Positions 57,636 to 64,000 of a stretch of DNA of 64,000 nt are shown in pieces. Position numbers and translations under genes: made by a program. Origin of the DNA: Gemmatimonadota bacterium (GTDB lineage: Bacteria > Gemmatimonadota > Gemmatimonadetes > Gemmatimonadales > Gemmatimonadaceae); NCBI GenBank assembly GCA_016194585.1, contig JACQBG010000006.1, positions 1 to 64,000 of the forward strand, given 5' to 3'. The notes beneath the pieces were generated by a model, which ran no database searches, was not told the DNA's origin, and saw only the letters and a program-made list of their open reading frames with translations. Numbering within the stretch: position 1 is the first letter of the stretch; every line of letters begins with the position of its first letter.

Positions 57636-58504
57636 GCATCTTCATCGACAAGGACACGAAGCTGGTGGTGCAGGGCATCACCGGCCGCGACGGCTCCTTC
57701 CACACGAAGCAGATGATCGAGTACGGCACGAAGGTCGTCGCCGGCGTCACCCCCGGGAAAGGCGGGCAGACGTTCGAGGGGACCGTGCCGGTGTTCAACA
57801 CGGTGTACGACGCCGTCGAGAAGACGGGGGCCAACACGGCCGTGATCTACGTGCCGCCGATGGGCGCGGCCGACGCGATCATGGAAGCCGCCGACGCGGG
57901 GTGCGCACTCGTCGTGTGCATCACCGAGGGCGTGCCGGTGCTCGACATGACGAAGGTCTATCCCTTCGTGAAGGAGAAGGGCGCGCGCCTGCTCGGCCCG
58001 AACTGCCCGGGACTCATCTCGCCCGGGGCGTCGAAGGTCGGCATCATCCCCGGGCGCATCTGCGCGCCGGGGCCGGTCGGCGTCGTGAGCCGCTCGGGCA
58101 CGCTCACCTATGAGATCGTGTACCAGCTCACCCGCGCCGGCATCGGCCAGACGACCTGCGTCGGCATCGGCGGCGACCCGATCAACGGCACGAACTTCAT
58201 CGATTGCCTCGCGGCGTTCGAGAAGGATCCGCACACGAAGGCCGTGGCGATGATGGGCGAGATCGGCGGCACCGACGAGCAGGAAGCGGCGGACTTCGTG
58301 AAGCACCACATGACGAAGCCGGTCGTGGGCTTCATCGCCGGCCAGACGGCGCCCCCGGGGCGCCGCATGGGGCACGCCGGCGCGATCATCTCGGGCTCGG
58401 CCGGCACGGCCGCCGAGAAGATCGACGCGTTCAAGGCAGCCGGCATGGGTGTCGCCAAGCGGCCGATCGACTTCGTGGACTTGATCAAGGCCGGGTTGAA
58501 GTAA
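57632..58504 (+). CDS. sucD: Succinyl-CoA synthetase alpha subunit
   Basis: CoA-binding and phosphohistidine subunit, 290 residues. [21 protein letters not shown] starts the CoA-binding fold. [12 protein letters not shown] and [14 protein letters not shown] follow, and the phosphorylated His lies in GHAGAIISG. The GTG start overlaps the sucC stop (GTGA). Confidence 0.97.
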   Translation: MSIFIDKDTKLVVQGITGRDGSFHTKQMIEYGTKVVAGVTPGKGGQTFEGTVPVFNTVYDAVEKTGANTAVIYVPPMGAADAIMEAADAGCALVVCITEGVPVLDMTKVYPFVKEKGARLLGPNCPGLISPGASKVGIIPGRICAPGPVGVVSRSGTLTYEIVYQLTRAGIGQTTCVGIGGDPINGTNFIDCLAAFEKDPHTKAVAMMGEIGGTDEQEAADFVKHHMTKPVVGFIAGQTAPPGRRMGHAGAIISGSAGTAAEKIDAFKAAGMGVAKRPIDFVDLIKAGLK

Positions 58505-58509
58505 CCGCA

Positions 58510-58541
58510 CGGTTCACGGTGAACCGTTCACCGTTCACTCG
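58510..58541 (+). repeat. Heptamer repeat with palindrome between sucD and ndk
   Basis: CGGTTCAC-G-GTGAACCG (58510-58526) is a palindrome. It overlaps a run of seven-base units TCACGGT, GAACCGT, TCACCGT and TCACTCG (58514-58541). The TCACCGT unit is shared with the tandem heptamers after sdhB. Confidence 0.6.
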
Positions 58542-58554
58542 CACATCACACATC

Positions 58555-58977
58555 ATGGCTGGAAATAGAACGCTCACGATCATCAAGCCCGACGCCTTCA
58601 ACGCCGGCAAGGCGGGACTCATCCTCGCGCACCTCGAGAAGCAGGGGTTCGCGCTCATCGCCGCGCGCGTGATGAAACTCACCCCCGCGCAGGCCGGCGA
58701 GTTCTACGCCGTGCACAAGGGGCGCCCGTTCTACCCCGAGCTCGTCGAGTTCATGACGAGCGACTACTGCATGCCGATGGTGCTCGAGAAGGGCGACGCG
58801 GTGCTCGCGCTGCGCGACGCCATCGGCGCCACCGACCCGGCCGAGGCGGCGCCGGGCACGGTGCGGAAGCTCTACGCCGAGTCGAAGGGGCGGAACGCGA
58901 TCCACGCGTCGGACTCCGACGAGAACGCGGCGCGGGAGGCGAGGTTCTTCTTCGCGGAGACGGACCTCATCCGGTAG
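58555..58977 (+). CDS. ndk: Nucleoside diphosphate kinase
   Basis: Equalises NTP and dNTP pools, 140 residues. TLTIIKPDAFNAGKAG starts the fold. The phosphorylated His lies in GRNAIHASDSDENA (about 115), the family signature. The segment KGRPFYPELVEFMTS is also conserved. It has the size and motifs of a normal enzyme. The ATG directly precedes AGNRTLTIIKPDA; upstream lie the heptamer repeats. Confidence 0.97.
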   Translation: MAGNRTLTIIKPDAFNAGKAGLILAHLEKQGFALIAARVMKLTPAQAGEFYAVHKGRPFYPELVEFMTSDYCMPMVLEKGDAVLALRDAIGATDPAEAAPGTVRKLYAESKGRNAIHASDSDENAAREARFFFAETDLIR

Positions 58978-59033
58978 GACCGTGGCGGAAGGGCTTGTGG
59001 GTGGCCGCAGCTCCAGACGGGCGCCGAAGGTGC

Positions 59034-59124
59034 GTGAGGCGGGTGCGTGCAGTGTGAGGCGGGCGCGTGAAGCGTGAAGCGGCGGGCAGGGCATGCCGCC
59101 TCACGCCTTCCGCGCCCGCCTCAC
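59034..59124. repeat. Direct and inverted repeats after ndk (GTGAGGCGGGYGCGTG)
   Basis: Two direct 16-base units GTGAGGCGGG(T/C)GCGTG lie at 59034-59049 and 59054-59069. The second has an exact 14-base inverted match at 59111-59124 (CGCGCCCGCCTCAC). The arms could fold into a large stem with a 43-base loop that holds further CCGCCTCAC/GTGAAGCGG pairing. No gene is visible between ndk and yceD; this element could terminate the ndk transcript. Confidence 0.65.
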
Positions 59125-59214
59125 GTTCCATCGGTCCCGCGGGGGTGCCTGGACGGGGCACGAGCAGCCTCGGCGCCCCCTCTCCGCACTCCTAACTTGG
59201 CCTCAATCCGTGAG

Positions 59215-59243
59215 TTGACCCCACCCCCACCCCTGGCTATATT
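59215..59243 (+). promoter_or_regulatory. Predicted promoter of yceD-rpmF-plsX-fab, leaderless
   Basis: TTGACC (59215-59220) and TATATT (59238-59243) with a 17-base spacer, one of the best promoter matches in the window. The expected start (about 59250) falls on or next to the yceD ATG at 59252, so the transcript would be leaderless. Confidence 0.65.
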
Positions 59244-59251
59244 TCAAAGCT

Positions 59252-59722
59252 ATGCTGTCGTTCCCAACGCAGTCTATCGTGGCTGGCGCCGTACAGGTAC
59301 AGGGCGACCTCGACCGCGACGACCAGTGCTGGATCGAGGGCGATTCACGGCCGAACACGTCGCTCCGGGTGACCGGGCGGCTTTCGTCGGCCGGGCAGGG
59401 GCGGTTCTACTTCAGCGGGAAGTTCGCCGGCGAGGCGACCGTGGAGTGCCGGCGTTGCCTGCAGGACATCGACGTCGAGGTGGGGGCCGAGGCCCATCTC
59501 CTCTATGCGGATACGGAGACCGAAGGGGACCCCGACATCTACCCGCTGGCCATCGGCCGCGCGGGTGAGGCGGTCGACCTGCGGCCCGCGATCCGCGAAC
59601 AGTGGTTGCTGGAAGTCCCCGCGTTCGTGCTGTGCTCCCCCGACTGCAAGGGGTTGTGCGCGACCTGCGGTGCCAATCTGAACCAGGGCGCGTGCAGTTG
59701 CGCCCCGAAAGCCAACGAGTAG
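59252..59722 (+). CDS. yceD: YceD / DUF177 family protein
   Basis: DUF177 protein of 156 residues, the family usually encoded just before rpmF and thought to act in 23S rRNA processing or ribosome assembly. VECRRCLQDIDVEV holds the first conserved Cys pair and CSPDCKGLCATCGANLNQGAC the C-terminal Cys-rich block. The middle contains the acidic YADTETEGDPDIYPL segment. The rpmF start is six bases after its stop. Confidence 0.93.
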   Translation: MLSFPTQSIVAGAVQVQGDLDRDDQCWIEGDSRPNTSLRVTGRLSSAGQGRFYFSGKFAGEATVECRRCLQDIDVEVGAEAHLLYADTETEGDPDIYPLAIGRAGEAVDLRPAIREQWLLEVPAFVLCSPDCKGLCATCGANLNQGACSCAPKANE

Positions 59723-59728
59723 AGAGCC

Positions 59729-59911
59729 ATGGCCGTCCCGAAGCGACGTACATCCAAGCGGAAGAAGCGCGCCCGCAACACGCACAAGAAGGCGGCGCCG
59801 ATCGTGATCCAGGCGTGCCCGAAGTGCGGCGCCCAGAAGCGCCCGCATCGCGTGTGCGATGAGTGCGGGTATTACGCCGGGAAGCAGCGGGTCGCAGCCA
59901 AGGAAGCCTGA
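59729..59911 (+). CDS. rpmF: Ribosomal protein L32
   Basis: Large-subunit protein of 60 residues. MAVPKRRTSKRKKRARNTH is the standard basic N-terminus. Two Cys pairs, CPKCG and CDECGYY, form a zinc ribbon (the Cys+ form). The order yceD-rpmF-plsX-fab is conserved in bacteria. It was recovered intact and in the usual place. Confidence 0.97.
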   Translation: MAVPKRRTSKRKKRARNTHKKAAPIVIQACPKCGAQKRPHRVCDECGYYAGKQRVAAKEA

Positions 59912-59913
59912 CG

Positions 59914-60942
59914 TTGGCGCGCATCGCCCTCGACGTGATGGGGGGTGATCACGCGCCGGTGGCCCCGGTCACCGGCGCGTTGCTCGCTCTGCGGGAGTCC
60001 GGCGGCGCCCACACCATCCAGCTCGTCGGTCGCGAGGCGGTCGTCCGCTCGGAACTCGAGCGGCAGCTCGCCGGCGAATTCGCCGACCTGCGCGCCGCCG
60101 CCGCCGCGGCGTTCGAGGTCGTCCACGCCGACGACGTGATCGAGATGACCGACAAGCCGTCGGTCGCGATCCGCGGCAAGTCGAAGAGCTCGATGGCCGT
60201 CGGCCTCAAGCTCCAGGCCGCCGGCCAGTCCGACGCGTTCGTCTCCGCCGGCAACACCGGCGCGCAGATGGCGGCGTCGGCCTACATCCTCGGCCTGCAC
60301 GCCGGACTCGATCGCCCCGCCATCAGCACGCTCATGCCCACGGCGCGACAGAGCGTCGTGGTCCTCGACGCGGGCGCGAACGTCGACTGCTCGGCCGAGG
60401 AGCTGCTGCAGTTCGCCCGCATCGGGGCCGTGTACGCCGAGGACATCCTCGGGCGTCCGCGGCCGAGCGTGGGGCTCCTCTCCATCGGCGAGGAGCCGGA
60501 GAAGGGGAACAAGGTCGTGAAGGAAGCGCACCAGCTCCTCGCGGCCAGCGGCCTCAACTTCCACGGCAACATCGAGGGGCGCGACATCCCCGCCGGCGCG
60601 AGCGACCGCGGACCGTTCGACGTGGTCGTCTGCGACGGCTTCGTCGGCAACGTGGTGCTGAAGCTGTACGAGGGCATCGCCCCGATGATGGTCGGCCTGC
60701 TCATGAAGTCGGGGGTCTCGAAGGAACAACTCGCCGGCGCGTTGAGCCATCTCGACTACGCGTCGGTCGGCGGGGCGCCGCTCCTCGGCGTGAAGGGGGC
60801 GAGCATCATCTGTCACGGCAAGTCGTCGCCCAAGGCGATCAAGAACGCGCTCGCGATCGCGGTGAAGACCGTCGAATCGCGCATGAGCGACCACGTCGGC
60901 CAGCGACTCGCGCAGCACGGCGCCGCGTCGGCCCAGTCGTAG
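59914..60942 (+). CDS. plsX: Phosphate acyltransferase PlsX
   Basis: Makes acyl-phosphate from acyl-ACP for phospholipid synthesis, 342 residues. IALDVMGGDHAPVAPV is the N-terminal signature. SAGNTGAQMAASAYILG, LLSIGEEPEKGNKV and VVCDGFVGNVVLKLYEG are further blocks. The start was placed at TTG 59914, two bases after the rpmF stop, since the protein reads LARIALDVMGGD; an upstream ATG would overlap rpmF and adds unrelated residues. Confidence 0.95.
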   Translation: MARIALDVMGGDHAPVAPVTGALLALRESGGAHTIQLVGREAVVRSELERQLAGEFADLRAAAAAAFEVVHADDVIEMTDKPSVAIRGKSKSSMAVGLKLQAAGQSDAFVSAGNTGAQMAASAYILGLHAGLDRPAISTLMPTARQSVVVLDAGANVDCSAEELLQFARIGAVYAEDILGRPRPSVGLLSIGEEPEKGNKVVKEAHQLLAASGLNFHGNIEGRDIPAGASDRGPFDVVVCDGFVGNVVLKLYEGIAPMMVGLLMKSGVSKEQLAGALSHLDYASVGGAPLLGVKGASIICHGKSSPKAIKNALAIAVKTVESRMSDHVGQRLAQHGAASAQS

Positions 60943-60961
60943 TCTCCAGCCGGGAACACCG

Positions 60962-61951
60962 ATGAAGCGTCCATTCGCGATGATCGCGGGCACGGGGCAC
61001 GCCGTGCCCAAGCGCCGCATGTCGAACGACGAGTTCCAGGCGCTCGGCATCGACACGAGCGACGAGTGGATCCGCGACCGCACCGGCATCCGCTATCGCT
61101 ACGTGGCCGGCGAAGGGGAGACGCTCACGAGCATCTCCACGGAGGCCGCTCGCATGGCGATGCAGGCCGCCGGCGTCACGGCCGCGGAACTCGACGCGAT
61201 CGTGCTCGGCACGGCCTCGCCCGACCACCTGCTGCCGTCAACGGCGGTTGAGGTCCAGGCGGCGCTCGGGGCGACGCGCGCCGTCGCCTTCGACATCGCG
61301 GCTGCGTGCAGCGGCTGGCTGTACGGCGCGCAGGTCGCCGAGGGGCTCATGGCAGCCGGCCACTACGAGACGGTGCTCGTGATCGGCGCCGAACTGCTCA
61401 CGCGCATCATCAACTGGAAGGACCGCAACACCGTGGTGCTGTTCGGCGACGGCGCCGGCGCGACCGTGCTCAAGCGCTCGACGCGCGGGCGCGGCATCAT
61501 CTCGGCCTACATGCGCAGCGACGGCACGCTCGCGACGCTGCTGCACCGGCCCAAGGGAGGCGCCGCCTGTCCGTCGACGCCCGAGATCATCGCCGAAGGG
61601 AGCGACAAGATCCAGATGGCGGGGCGCGAGGTGTTCAAGAACGCCGTGCGCTCCATGGCCGACGCGTGCGACCGCGCGCTCGACGGCGCGAAGCTCGCCG
61701 CGTCCGACATCGACCTGCTCATCCCGCACCAGGCGAACATCCGCATCATCGAGGCGACGGCGAAGCACGCCAACATCCCGATGGAGAAGGTGTTCGTGAA
61801 CGTGGATCGCTACGGCAACACCTCGGCGGCGTCGATCCCGATCGCGCTCGACGAGGCGGTGCGCGAGGGGCGCGTGCACGACGGCTCCGTCGTGCTGTTC
61901 GTCGCCTTCGGTGCCGGGTTCACGTGGGGCTCGATGGTCGTCCGCTTCTGA
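60962..61951 (+). CDS. fabH: 3-oxoacyl-ACP synthase III
   Basis: Initiates fatty-acid synthesis by condensing an acyl-CoA with malonyl-ACP, 329 residues. The catalytic triad is visible: Cys in AAACSGWLYG, His in PHQANIRI and Asn in YGNTSAASIP. TSDEWIRDRTGIRYR is the N-terminal signature, and GAGFTWGSMVVRF the C-terminal one. Confidence 0.97.
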   Translation: MKRPFAMIAGTGHAVPKRRMSNDEFQALGIDTSDEWIRDRTGIRYRYVAGEGETLTSISTEAARMAMQAAGVTAAELDAIVLGTASPDHLLPSTAVEVQAALGATRAVAFDIAAACSGWLYGAQVAEGLMAAGHYETVLVIGAELLTRIINWKDRNTVVLFGDGAGATVLKRSTRGRGIISAYMRSDGTLATLLHRPKGGAACPSTPEIIAEGSDKIQMAGREVFKNAVRSMADACDRALDGAKLAASDIDLLIPHQANIRIIEATAKHANIPMEKVFVNVDRYGNTSAASIPIALDEAVREGRVHDGSVVLFVAFGAGFTWGSMVVRF

Positions 61952-62000
61952 GCGGCGCGCCACCGGCCCCCGCACGCTGACCGCCTTCCCGACTCGCTCC

Positions 62001-62936
62001 GTGGACCTCCTCCTGCTGTTCCCCGGCCAGGGCTCGCAGAAGCCCGGCATGGCGAAGGATCTCGCCGCCGTGTTCCCCGCGGCGCGCGACGTGTGGGACC
62101 GCGCCGACGTGGCGCTCGGCTCGCCGCTGAGCGCGCTCGCGTTCGAGGGCCCCGCGGACGAACTGACCCTGACGCACAACGCGCAGCCGGCGCTGCTCAC
62201 GCACGGGGCGGCGGTGTGGGCGGTGGTGCAGGAGAAGGTCGCGCCCTTCGTGCGCGGCGCCGCCGGACACTCGCTGGGCGAGTTCACGGCGTACCATGCG
62301 GTGGGCGCGCTCCCCCTCGAAGATGCCGTGCGCCTCGTGCGCCGGCGCGGCGAGCTGATGTACGAGGCGGGCACGGCCCGCCCCGGCGCGATGGCGGCGA
62401 TCCTCGGCGAACTGCAACGGCCGATCGACGAGATCTGCGCGGAGGCGAGTGCCGCGGGCGTGGTCGTGCCCGCGAACTACAACGCCCTCGAGCAGACGGT
62501 CATCTCGGGCGAGGTGGCCGGCGTGGAGTGGGCGATGGAGCTCGCCAAGGCGGCCGGCGCCAAGCGCGCCGTGCGGCTCAACGTGAGCGGCGCCTTCCAT
62601 TCGCCGCTCATGGCGCCGGCCACGGCGGGGCTCGACGCGGCGCTCAGCACGGCGCGATGGAGCGACCCCGCGTTCCCGGTCTACTCGAACGTCACGGCGC
62701 ACCGCGTGGCCGATGCGGCGACGGCGCGCCAGCTGCTGGTGCAGCAGCTGACGAGCCCCGTGCGGTGGGTGGAGGTGATCCGCGCCATGGCGTCGGAGCG
62801 CCCGGGCGCGACGTTCGTCGAGATGGGACCGGGGAACGTGCTCACGGGGCTCCTCAAGCGCCTCGCGCCGGGGCACCCGGCGATCACGTGCGGCACGGCC
62901 GCCGAGGTCGAGGCGCTGTTGGCGACGCTGGGCTGA
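62001..62936 (+). CDS. fabD: Malonyl-CoA:ACP transacylase
   Basis: Transfers malonyl from CoA to ACP, 311 residues. LLFPGQGSQKPGMAKDLA is the N-terminal loop. The nucleophile Ser lies in AAGHSLGEFTAY. The Arg contacting malonyl lies in LVRRRGELMYEA, and the catalytic His in GAFHSPLM. The start is GTG 62001 (VDLLLLFPGQG), 50 bases after fabH. The stop is followed by fabG 28 bases later. Confidence 0.96.
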   Translation: MDLLLLFPGQGSQKPGMAKDLAAVFPAARDVWDRADVALGSPLSALAFEGPADELTLTHNAQPALLTHGAAVWAVVQEKVAPFVRGAAGHSLGEFTAYHAVGALPLEDAVRLVRRRGELMYEAGTARPGAMAAILGELQRPIDEICAEASAAGVVVPANYNALEQTVISGEVAGVEWAMELAKAAGAKRAVRLNVSGAFHSPLMAPATAGLDAALSTARWSDPAFPVYSNVTAHRVADAATARQLLVQQLTSPVRWVEVIRAMASERPGATFVEMGPGNVLTGLLKRLAPGHPAITCGTAAEVEALLATLG

Positions 62937-62964
62937 ACACCGCCCTCACCAGGAGAGGAATCCG

Positions 62965-63702
62965 ATGCTGAACATCGATCTGACCGGCAAGGTGGCCCTC
63001 GTCACGGGGAGCACGCGTGGCATCGGCCGCGCCATCGCCGGCACGCTGGCCGAGTGCGGGGCGAAGGTGGCGGTGGTGGGGCGCGACCGCGCCAAGGCGG
63101 AGGCGGTGGCCGAGGAGATCGGCGAGGCGCGCGGGTTCGCCTGCGACGTCACGGTGCCGGCCGACGTCACGATGCTGGTGCAGGAGGTCGAGGAGAAGTT
63201 CGGGTCGCTCGACATCCTCGTGAACAACGCCGGCATCACGCGCGACAACCTCATGCTCCGGATGAAGGACGACGACTGGGACGCGGTGATGGACGCGAAC
63301 CTGCGGTCGGCGTTCGTGGCCATCCGGGCGGCGAGCCGTGGCATGATGAAGCGTCGGTGGGGGCGCATCGTGAACATCACGAGCGTCGTCGGGCTGATGT
63401 GGAACAAGGGGCAGGCGAATTACGCCGCGAGCAAGGCCGGTCTCGTGGGGCTCACCAAGTCGGTGGCCAAGGAGCTGGCCTCGCGGAACATCCTCTGCAA
63501 CGCCGTCGCGCCGGGGTTCATCGAGACCGACATGACGGCCGCCATGACCGCCGAGGCGCGCGCCGCGATGAGCGGGGAGATCCCGCTGGAGCGGCTCGGC
63601 GCGCCGGTCGACGTGGCCCACGCCGTGGCCTTCCTGAGCAGCGATCTGGCGGCCTACGTGACCGGCCAGGTTCTGGTGGTCGACGGCGGGCTTGCGATGT
63701 GA
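62965..63702 (+). CDS. fabG: 3-oxoacyl-ACP reductase
   Basis: NADPH-dependent short-chain dehydrogenase of 245 residues, reducing 3-oxoacyl-ACP. The cofactor motif is VTGSTRGIGRAIA. VNNAGITRDNLMLRM is the FabG-specific block. The catalytic residues are in ITSVVGLM (Ser) and YAASKAGLVG (Tyr, Lys). APGFIETDM precedes the lid. A GGAG sequence lies ahead of the ATG. Confidence 0.96.
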   Translation: MLNIDLTGKVALVTGSTRGIGRAIAGTLAECGAKVAVVGRDRAKAEAVAEEIGEARGFACDVTVPADVTMLVQEVEEKFGSLDILVNNAGITRDNLMLRMKDDDWDAVMDANLRSAFVAIRAASRGMMKRRWGRIVNITSVVGLMWNKGQANYAASKAGLVGLTKSVAKELASRNILCNAVAPGFIETDMTAAMTAEARAAMSGEIPLERLGAPVDVAHAVAFLSSDLAAYVTGQVLVVDGGLAM

Positions 63703-63728
63703 CGATTGCGCGGCCAACCCACTATATT
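63699..63728 (+). promoter_or_regulatory. Possible promoter of acpP
   Basis: GTGACG (63699-63704) and TATATT (63723-63728) with an 18-base spacer. The -10 is the same hexamer as in the yceD promoter, while the -35 is weak. It could give additional acpP transcripts. Confidence 0.4.
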
Positions 63729-63771
63729 CAGACGAGTTATCCCACCCCAAACCGTACCGAGGATTTCGGCA

Positions 63772-64000
63772 ATGGCTGACCATTCGGAGAAGGTCAAGAA
63801 CATCATCGAGAAGGAGCTCGGCGTCGAGCGCGAGAAGTTGACGAACGAGGCGAGCTTCATCGAGGACCTTGGAGCCGACAGCCTCGACATCGTCGAACTC
63901 GTGATGGAGTTCGAGAAGGAGTTCAACATCGACATCCCGGACGAGGATGCCGAGAAGCTCCGGACGGTGGGCGATGCGATCGGTTACCTGAACGGGAAGA
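63772..64000 (+). CDS. acpP: Acyl carrier protein (partial)
   Basis: Carries growing acyl chains on 4'-phosphopantetheine. 76 codons are visible before the right edge. The attachment Ser is Ser37 in [12 protein letters not shown], and [21 protein letters not shown] is the typical acidic helix 2-3 region. Only the last few residues, if any, are missing. It follows fabG by 69 bases, the usual order. Confidence 0.96.
   Translation, partial: MADHSEKVKNIIEKELGVEREKLTNEASFIEDLGADSLDIVELVMEFEKEFNIDIPDEDAEKLRTVGDAIGYLNGK

Overview
The window is a GC-rich (roughly two-thirds G+C), gene-dense bacterial chromosome segment. Apart from a few genes, everything reads on the + strand. Strong G/C bias at third codon positions, many GTG starts, secreted proteins whose signal peptides end in Ala-Gln, and the order yicC-gmk-rpoZ-coaBC-udg-dnaB-radA suggest a member of the Gemmatimonadota. 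That placement is inferred from gene content and style, not from a marker-gene search. Almost all genes are core metabolism or housekeeping. There is no prophage, insertion sequence or CRISPR array.

Layout. 1-1618 (minus): 5' part of a formate-dehydrogenase-like molybdoenzyme with an in-frame UGA at the classical selenocysteine position. 1751-8383: a secreted duplicated-domain protein, an aminotransferase, a DUF983 membrane protein (minus), a 2-hydroxyacid dehydrogenase, isocitrate dehydrogenase and leucyl aminopeptidase. 8380-10359: a TonB-receptor-like outer-membrane protein that appears to start at CTG. 10432-25192: a long co-directional housekeeping run (yicC, gmk, rpoZ, coaBC, uracil-DNA glycosylase, dnaB, radA, ispD, Sua5/TsaC, a YwlE-like phosphatase, aroE, comF, gapA, pgk, tpiA, secG, carA), many joined by 1-4 base overlaps. 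25315-27408: an HU-type DNA-binding protein, then moaD-moaE-moaA for molybdopterin synthesis.

27758-32058: mdh-sdhC-sdhA-sdhB, a TCA/respiratory operon. 32239-37718: a MASE1 hybrid histidine kinase, dcd (minus), and a KimA-like K+ transporter preceded by a structured leader. 37962-52518: a complete 14-gene nuoA-N complex I operon in which nuoG and nuoL each carry a one-base frameshift. 52584-58977: phosphohexomutase, a UPF0182 membrane protein, sucC-sucD and ndk. 59252-64000: yceD-rpmF-plsX-fabH-fabD-fabG-acpP, the fatty-acid initiation cluster, cut by the right edge.

Together the genes give a respiring cell with lower glycolysis, TCA steps (icd, sucCD, sdhCAB, mdh), complex I and fatty-acid initiation, plus molybdopterin synthesis serving a formate-dehydrogenase-like selenoprotein. 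The most notable items are the UGA/SECIS in the formate dehydrogenase (whose N-terminal Fe-S domain is missing), a family of roughly 26-bp intergenic repeats arranged as outward-facing inverted pairs, heptameric tandem repeats in two intergenic gaps, an attenuator-like leader before the KimA-type transporter, a His-rich loop in NuoL, and the paired frameshifts in nuo.
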